This document shows positions 43,269 through 46,962 of a stretch of DNA of 46,962 nucleotides, piece after piece. A program made the position numbers and the translations under genes. The notes under the pieces were generated by a model that searched no databases, was not told where the DNA came from, and was given only the letters and a program-made list of their open reading frames with translations. Source of the stretch: Rhodopseudomonas sp. BR0M22 (GTDB lineage Bacteria > Pseudomonadota > Alphaproteobacteria > Rhizobiales > Xanthobacteraceae); assembly GCF_010907035.1 (NCBI RefSeq), contig NZ_QUMK01000045.1, forward strand, positions 1 to 46,962, written 5' to 3'. The stretch's first letter is position 1, and each line of letters starts with the position of its first letter.

Positions 43269-43373
43269 CTCATGGTGAGGAGGCGCGTAGCGCCGTCTCG
43301 AACCATGTGACGCAGGGAATGCGTTGCCCCATCCTTCGAGACGCCCGGCTTCGCCGGGCTCCTCAGGATGAGG
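43269..43373 (-). repeat. Mosaic palindromic repeat, copy 2 (minus orientation)
   Basis: Same two modules as at 16919-17023 but on the opposite strand. CCTCATGGTGAGGAGGCGC to GCGCCGTCTCGAACCATG is module Y reversed; ATCCTTCGAGACGC to GCTCCTCAGGATGAGG is module X reversed. The spacer between modules differs in sequence, showing that the ends are conserved and the linker is not. Confidence 0.85.
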
Positions 43374-43547
43374 ACTCAGTGCCTTCGGAAAGGTCGGATC
43401 GTTCAATCAAACGATGAACCGCTCTAGTTTCAAATCACGATGACCGCGAGTGGGATTTGGTGACACGTGGGAGCGCCGCGATGGCGGCGTTTGCCGACTT
43501 TATAGCTTTTGCAATCGTTCAGCCGCGGCCTCAGCCCAACATAGCAG

Positions 43548-43649
43548 CGTCATCCTCCGCGAAGGCGGAGGATCCAGTATTGCAGTGGGTTGGTGGCAAG
43601 TAACGGACGCTCTGGAATACTGGATCGCCCGCTTTTGCGGGCGATGACA
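43548..43649. repeat. Inverted-repeat element near the gcrA 3' end
   Basis: Begins GTCATCCTCCGCGAAGGCGGAG and ends CGCTTTTGCGGGCGATGAC. The outer ends (GTCATC/GATGAC) are inverted, and inner GGATCCAGTATT and AATACTGGATC are also inverted copies (about 43570-43582 and 43616-43626). Each end has its own hairpin (CCTCCGC-GCGGAGG; GCCCGC-GCGGGC). This is a typical dispersed intergenic element of the Bradyrhizobium/Rhodopseudomonas group and could end transcription of gcrA. Confidence 0.8.
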
Positions 43650-43720
43650 GTTTGGCGGGATGGCGCAGCCCTGAGCTGCGCGAGCGCGGTTTGCTGCGGC
43701 CTTGGGTTGGCGGCGTCAGT

Positions 43721-44230
43721 CTAGCGGGTGGTCTTGGGAGCTGCGCGGCGGCGATCGCCGACCGGCTGGTAGGCGATGCGCGAGTGGTGCGCACAGTAGG
43801 GCAGGCCCGGCAGCGACTTGCCGCCGCAGAAGAAGAATTCCGGGCTCGATGGATCGCCGACCGGCCAGTGGCAGGTGGCTTCGTTGAGTTCCAGCAGCGA
43901 CAGCCGCTGGTTCATCGGGACCACGTTGTCGAACGTGACCGGATCCGGCTCCGCTTCGACTTCGAAAGCGTGGGCTAGGGCGGTGTTGCCGCGGGCCACC
44001 GGACGGTTCACACGCATCATTTGTTGCACCGGGCGAGCCTTGCGTGGCCGCGGCGCCGCCGAGGTCGGGCTCTTGGCCCGGCCTGACAGGCCGAGGCGGT
44101 GAACCTTGCCGATCACGGCATTGCGGGTGACGTTACCCAGCTCGGCGGCAATTTGACTCGCCGACAGCCCGCCCTCCCACAATTTCTTCAACTGTTCGAC
44201 GCGCTCGTCGGTCCAGGTCAATGCCGTCAT
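43721..44230 (-). CDS. gcrA: GcrA cell cycle regulator
   Basis: A 169-residue regulator. The N-terminal domain (1-50) reads TWTDERVEQLKKLWEGGLSA and ELGNVTRNAVIGKVHRLGLS, the GcrA DNA-binding region. A variable basic linker follows. The C-terminal domain has CHWPVGDPSSPEFFFCGG and GLPYCAHHSRIAYQP, whose Cys and His residues are conserved in the family. GcrA binds sigma-70 and activates promoters carrying GANTC sites methylated by CcrM. The start MTALTW is preceded by GAAGGGAT; the upstream ATG at 44296 lacks support. Four GANTC sites lie in its upstream region. Confidence 0.95.
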   Translation of the reverse strand: MTALTWTDERVEQLKKLWEGGLSASQIAAELGNVTRNAVIGKVHRLGLSGRAKSPTSAAPRPRKARPVQQMMRVNRPVARGNTALAHAFEVEAEPDPVTFDNVVPMNQRLSLLELNEATCHWPVGDPSSPEFFFCGGKSLPGLPYCAHHSRIAYQPVGDRRRAAPKTTR

Positions 44231-44556
44231 AGTTCTATCCCTTCCTGCCGCGGGCGCCGAAGGCGAGGCGCGGAACCGCGGCTGTGAGGTCGTCAAAATC
44301 TCTGCTGTCAGAATCCCTTAGCGCTCGCCGGACGACCCCTGCCGCCCCGGCGTTACGCCTCATCCGAGAACTCGAAATGGATTACAAACCGCGCACGAGA
44401 TGTCGTACCCGACAGGCAAAAGGCTACAATATGCCGTGACTCGGGCGCAAGAGTCCGACCCGGTGCGTCCACACCTTCTCCTGTGAGTGAGTCCACGAAG
44501 CCACAACAATCAGCACGAGCCGTGCTTTTCTGGCCGCACTTCGTCGAAGCTCCGTG

Positions 44557-44584
44557 TTGACAGTGAGTTCGACGCTTCTAAAAT
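44557..44584 (+). promoter_or_regulatory. Sigma-70-type promoter upstream of argD
   Basis: TTGACA at 44557-44562, a 16-base spacer and TAAAAT at 44579-44584, a near-consensus housekeeping promoter. Predicted transcription start is about 44591, 117 bases before the argD start and exactly at the base of the following terminator-like hairpin. Confidence 0.7.
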
Positions 44585-44590
44585 AATCCT

Positions 44591-44624
44591 ACGTGCCGCC
44601 TGGAAAGGCGGCACGTTTCGTTTT
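44591..44624 (+). terminator. Terminator-like hairpin in the argD leader
   Basis: A perfect 10-bp stem (ACGTGCCGCC, 44591-44600, with GGCGGCACGT, 44607-44616), 6-base loop TGGAAA, then TTTCGTTTT. It has every feature of an intrinsic terminator on the plus strand but lies between the argD promoter and gene. It may stop transcripts from upstream, attenuate argD, or protect the 5' end of the argD mRNA. Confidence 0.8.
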
Positions 44625-44707
44625 CGGGGTACGTTGTCCTGACTGCGTTCGTGTCATGCACATGACGCGGCCGGCCGGCGGCCCGCTTTTTTCCGATCGG
44701 ATCGGCC

Positions 44708-45919
44708 ATGTCTCAGAGCGCTTCAACGTCCCATCTCCTCCCGGTTTTCGCCAGAGCGGATGTCGCGTTCGAGCGCGGCGAAGGCGTCTGGCTGCACGGG
44801 ACCGACGGCGAGCGCTACCTGGATTTCACCAGCGGCGTCGCCGTCAATGCGCTCGGCCATTGCCATCCGTATCTGGTCGAAGCCTTGCAGCAGCAGGCGA
44901 CCAAACTGTGGCACATGTCCAATCTGTTCAAGAGCCCGGACGGCGAACGGCTGGCGGCGCGGCTGTGCGAGCAGAGCTTCGCCGACAAGGTGTTCTTCTG
45001 CAATTCGGGCGCCGAAGCAGTCGAATGCGCGCTGAAGATGGCGCGGCACTATCACTTCTCGAACGGCGCGCCCGAGCGCACCCGGGTAATTACTTTCGAA
45101 GGTGCGTTCCACGGCCGCACGCTCGGCACGCTCGCCGCCACCGGCGCGGCCAAGTACCTGGAAGGTTATGGCAAGCCGCTCGACGGGTTCGATCAGCTCC
45201 CGCTTGGTGATCTCGACGCGGTCAAAGCCGCGATCGGTCCGGAGACTGCGGCGATCCTGATCGAGCCGCTGCAGGGCGAGGGCGGCGTGCGCTCGCCGGA
45301 GCTGGCGTTCTTCCGCGCCTTGCGCGAGCTGTGCGACGCGCACGGCCTGCTGCTGGTTTTCGACGAAGTCCAGACCGGCATGGGCCGCACCGGCGAGCTG
45401 TTCGCCTATAAGCGGGTCGGCGTTGCGCCGGACATCATGGCGCTGGCCAAAGCGCTCGGCGGCGGCTTTCCGATCGGCGCCTGCCTGTCGACCGCCGAAG
45501 CCGCGAAGGGCATGGCGCCCGGCGCGCACGGCTCGACCTTCGGCGGCAATCCGCTCGCCGTCGCGGCCGCCAATGCGGTGCTCGACATCATGCTGCAGCC
45601 GGGCTTCTTCGATCACGTCAAGAAGATGTCGCTGCTGCTCAAGCAGAAACTCGCCGGGATCGTCGATCGGCATCCGCGCGTCGTCAGCGAGATCCGCGGC
45701 GAAGGATTGCTACTCGGCCTGAAGGCGGTGGTGCCGTCGCCGGAGTTGATCGCAGCGCTGCGCGCCGAGAAGCTGCTCACCGTCGGCGCCGGCGACAATG
45801 TCGTGCGCCTGCTGCCGCCGCTGATCGTCAGCGAAGCCGAACTCGACGAGGCGATCGGGCGACTGGAGCGCGCCTGCGTCACGCTTGCCGGGCAGGCGGC
45901 GCAGAAGGAGGCGGTGTGA
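44708..45919 (+). CDS. argD: Acetylornithine aminotransferase
   Basis: A 403-residue class III aminotransferase using pyridoxal phosphate. It converts N-acetylglutamate semialdehyde and glutamate to N-acetylornithine and 2-oxoglutarate in arginine synthesis; many also serve in lysine synthesis. [17 protein letters not shown] is the cofactor phosphate-binding segment, [18 protein letters not shown] holds the Asp, and the Lys in [15 protein letters not shown] forms the internal aldimine. ATG 44708 is the expected N-terminus. It overlaps the next gene, argF, by one base. Confidence 0.95.
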   Translation: MSQSASTSHLLPVFARADVAFERGEGVWLHGTDGERYLDFTSGVAVNALGHCHPYLVEALQQQATKLWHMSNLFKSPDGERLAARLCEQSFADKVFFCNSGAEAVECALKMARHYHFSNGAPERTRVITFEGAFHGRTLGTLAATGAAKYLEGYGKPLDGFDQLPLGDLDAVKAAIGPETAAILIEPLQGEGGVRSPELAFFRALRELCDAHGLLLVFDEVQTGMGRTGELFAYKRVGVAPDIMALAKALGGGFPIGACLSTAEAAKGMAPGAHGSTFGGNPLAVAAANAVLDIMLQPGFFDHVKKMSLLLKQKLAGIVDRHPRVVSEIRGEGLLLGLKAVVPSPELIAALRAEKLLTVGAGDNVVRLLPPLIVSEAELDEAIGRLERACVTLAGQAAQKEAV

Positions 45920-46848
45920 TGAGTAGCACCATGCCGCGGCACTTCCTCGATCTCACCGAGCTGCCGACATCCGAACTGCGCAACATGCTGGCCGCCGCCG
46001 TCGCCATGAAGGCGAAGCGCAAGGCGAACGCCGAGGCCGACAAGCCGCTCGCCGGCAAGACGCTGGCGATGATCTTCGACAAGCCGTCGACCCGCACCCG
46101 CGTGTCGTTCGATGTCGGCATGCGCCAGCTCGGCGGCGAGTCGATCATGCTGACCGGCGCCGAAATGCAGCTCGGCCGCGGTGAGACCATCGCCGACACC
46201 GCGCGGGTGCTGTCGCGCTTCGTCGACATCATCATGATCCGCATCCTCAATCACGAGGCGCTGCTGGAGCTCGCCGCCAACGCCACCGTGCCGGTGATCA
46301 ACGGCCTGACCCGCAAGTCGCATCCCTGCCAGGTGATGGCCGACGTGATGACGTTCGAGGAGCATCGCGGGCCGATCAAGGGCCGCACGATCGCCTGGAC
46401 CGGCGACGACAACAACGTGCTGGCGTCGTTCGCTCACGCCGCGCAGCGCTTCGACTTCAAGCTCAAGATTGCCACCCCGCCGCAGCTCGCGCCCAGCAAG
46501 GCACTGCGCGACTGGGTCAAGCAGAGCGGTGCGGCGATCACCATCGGTACCGATCCCGAAGAGGCGGTGCGCGGGGCCGACTGCGTCGTCACCGACACCT
46601 GGGTGTCGATGGGCGACAAGGACGGCGAGCATCGCCACAACCTGCTCAAGCCGTATCAGGTCAACGCCAAGCTGATGTCGCTCGCCCACAAGGACGCGAT
46701 CTTCATGCACTGCCTGCCGGCGCATCGCGGCGAGGAGGTCACCGACGAGGTGATCGACGGCCCGCAGTCGGTGGTGTTCGACGAAGCCGAAAACCGTCTG
46801 CACGCGCAGAAGGGCATCCTGGCCTGGTGCCTCGGCGCGGTGGCGTAG
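45919..46848 (+). CDS. argF: Ornithine carbamoyltransferase
   Basis: A 309-residue anabolic enzyme that joins carbamoyl phosphate and ornithine to citrulline. The carbamoyl-phosphate loop is [13 protein letters not shown] (about residue 50). [16 protein letters not shown] and [13 protein letters not shown] (with the catalytic Cys) are the other signatures. ATG 45919 shares its A with the argD stop (TGATG), with GAAGGAGG seven bases upstream; the GTG at 45916 is too close to that site. Confidence 0.96.
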   Translation: MSSTMPRHFLDLTELPTSELRNMLAAAVAMKAKRKANAEADKPLAGKTLAMIFDKPSTRTRVSFDVGMRQLGGESIMLTGAEMQLGRGETIADTARVLSRFVDIIMIRILNHEALLELAANATVPVINGLTRKSHPCQVMADVMTFEEHRGPIKGRTIAWTGDDNNVLASFAHAAQRFDFKLKIATPPQLAPSKALRDWVKQSGAAITIGTDPEEAVRGADCVVTDTWVSMGDKDGEHRHNLLKPYQVNAKLMSLAHKDAIFMHCLPAHRGEEVTDEVIDGPQSVVFDEAENRLHAQKGILAWCLGAVA

Positions 46849-46882
46849 TTACTTCTTCCCATGTGAGCGAAGCGGCCGCCGT

Positions 46883-46940
46883 GCCCCTCCCCCCTTGCGG
46901 GGAGGGTCGGCCGAGCGAAGCGGAGGCCGGGGTGGGGGTG
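46883..46940. repeat. C-rich intergenic repeat after argF
   Basis: CCCCTCCCCCCTTGCGGGGAGGG forms a hairpin and is followed by GGCCGAGCGAAGCGGAGGCC, a second stem, then GGGGTGGGGGT. It is related in pattern to the element at the left edge of the window (CCCTCACCCCAACCCTCTCC with GGGAGAGGG), which is the same kind of repeat read from the other side. It may end the argDF transcript. Confidence 0.6.
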
Positions 46941-46962
46941 CTCCGAGCACTGAGCGTGTGGC

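Larger units (their letters stand above)
43152..43720. other. Repeat-filled gap between phoB and gcrA
   Basis: A 569-base stretch between the 3' ends of two convergent genes. It holds a mosaic repeat (43269-43373), a second element (43548-43649) and otherwise no coding signal; short frames here overlap the repeats. Both elements can fold strongly and may serve as transcription barriers between phoB and gcrA. Confidence 0.75.
44231..44707. other. Divergent regulatory gap between gcrA and argD
   Basis: A 477-base region without a gene. It contains four GANTC sites (44311, 44438, 44451, 44489), a TACAAT box at 44425-44430, a small hairpin with TTTT (44512-44529), a near-consensus promoter (44557-44584) and a strong terminator hairpin (44591-44624). 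A short untranslated RNA between 44430 and 44530 is possible but unproven. Confidence 0.6.

Overview
The window is a GC-rich chromosomal segment of an alphaproteobacterium. Gene content and repeats point to the Nitrobacteraceae (Bradyrhizobium/Rhodopseudomonas group), most likely Rhodopseudomonas palustris or a close relative. The signs are a gcrA cell-cycle regulator with GANTC sites nearby, several stand-alone solute-binding proteins, paired acyl-CoA dehydrogenases, a cobalamin riboswitch before a TonB receptor, and mosaic palindromic intergenic repeats. The species name is inferred from family resemblance; no database was searched. No rRNA, tRNA, CRISPR array, insertion sequence or prophage was seen.

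Left part (1-15000): a MAPEG membrane protein; an AttEFGH-like ABC export module (ATPase, FtsX permease, secreted CrtC/AttH-type protein, all on the minus strand); an MFS transporter; a LivK-type binding protein without its transporter; a sparse 1.3 kb stretch with two small ORFs; a cobalamin riboswitch controlling a BtuB-like receptor; a DUF938 methyltransferase; and two more MFS carriers.

Middle (15000-32000): a carboxymuconolactone decarboxylase-family protein divergent from two acyl-CoA dehydrogenase genes; a minus-strand run of bd-type (cyanide-insensitive-like) oxidase subunits, an L,D-transpeptidase and an AapJ-type binding protein; an ECF sigma factor; and a dense signalling block. 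That block has a membrane sensor kinase, a second kinase with a REC-DUF3369 front end, and an OmpR-type regulator, all overlapping. A lone UgpB-type binding protein is divergent from it. Next come an HTH-shikimate kinase fusion regulator of the BzdR/BoxR type and a short-chain dehydrogenase.

Right part (32000-46962): a polysaccharide deacetylase divergent from a BON/OmpA protein and a small membrane protein; a YbhN/LPG-synthase-type membrane protein followed by the complete phosphate-starvation locus phoR-[Pho box]-pstS-pstC-pstA-pstB-phoU-phoB; a repeat-rich intergenic region; gcrA; and argD-argF. PhoR/PhoB/PhoU and PstSCAB form one sensing and uptake circuit. argD and argF catalyse neighbouring arginine-biosynthesis steps and are translationally coupled. 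The most interesting candidate system is the 23.1-30.0 kb block, where an orphan periplasmic binding protein faces two kinases, a regulator and a sigma factor.
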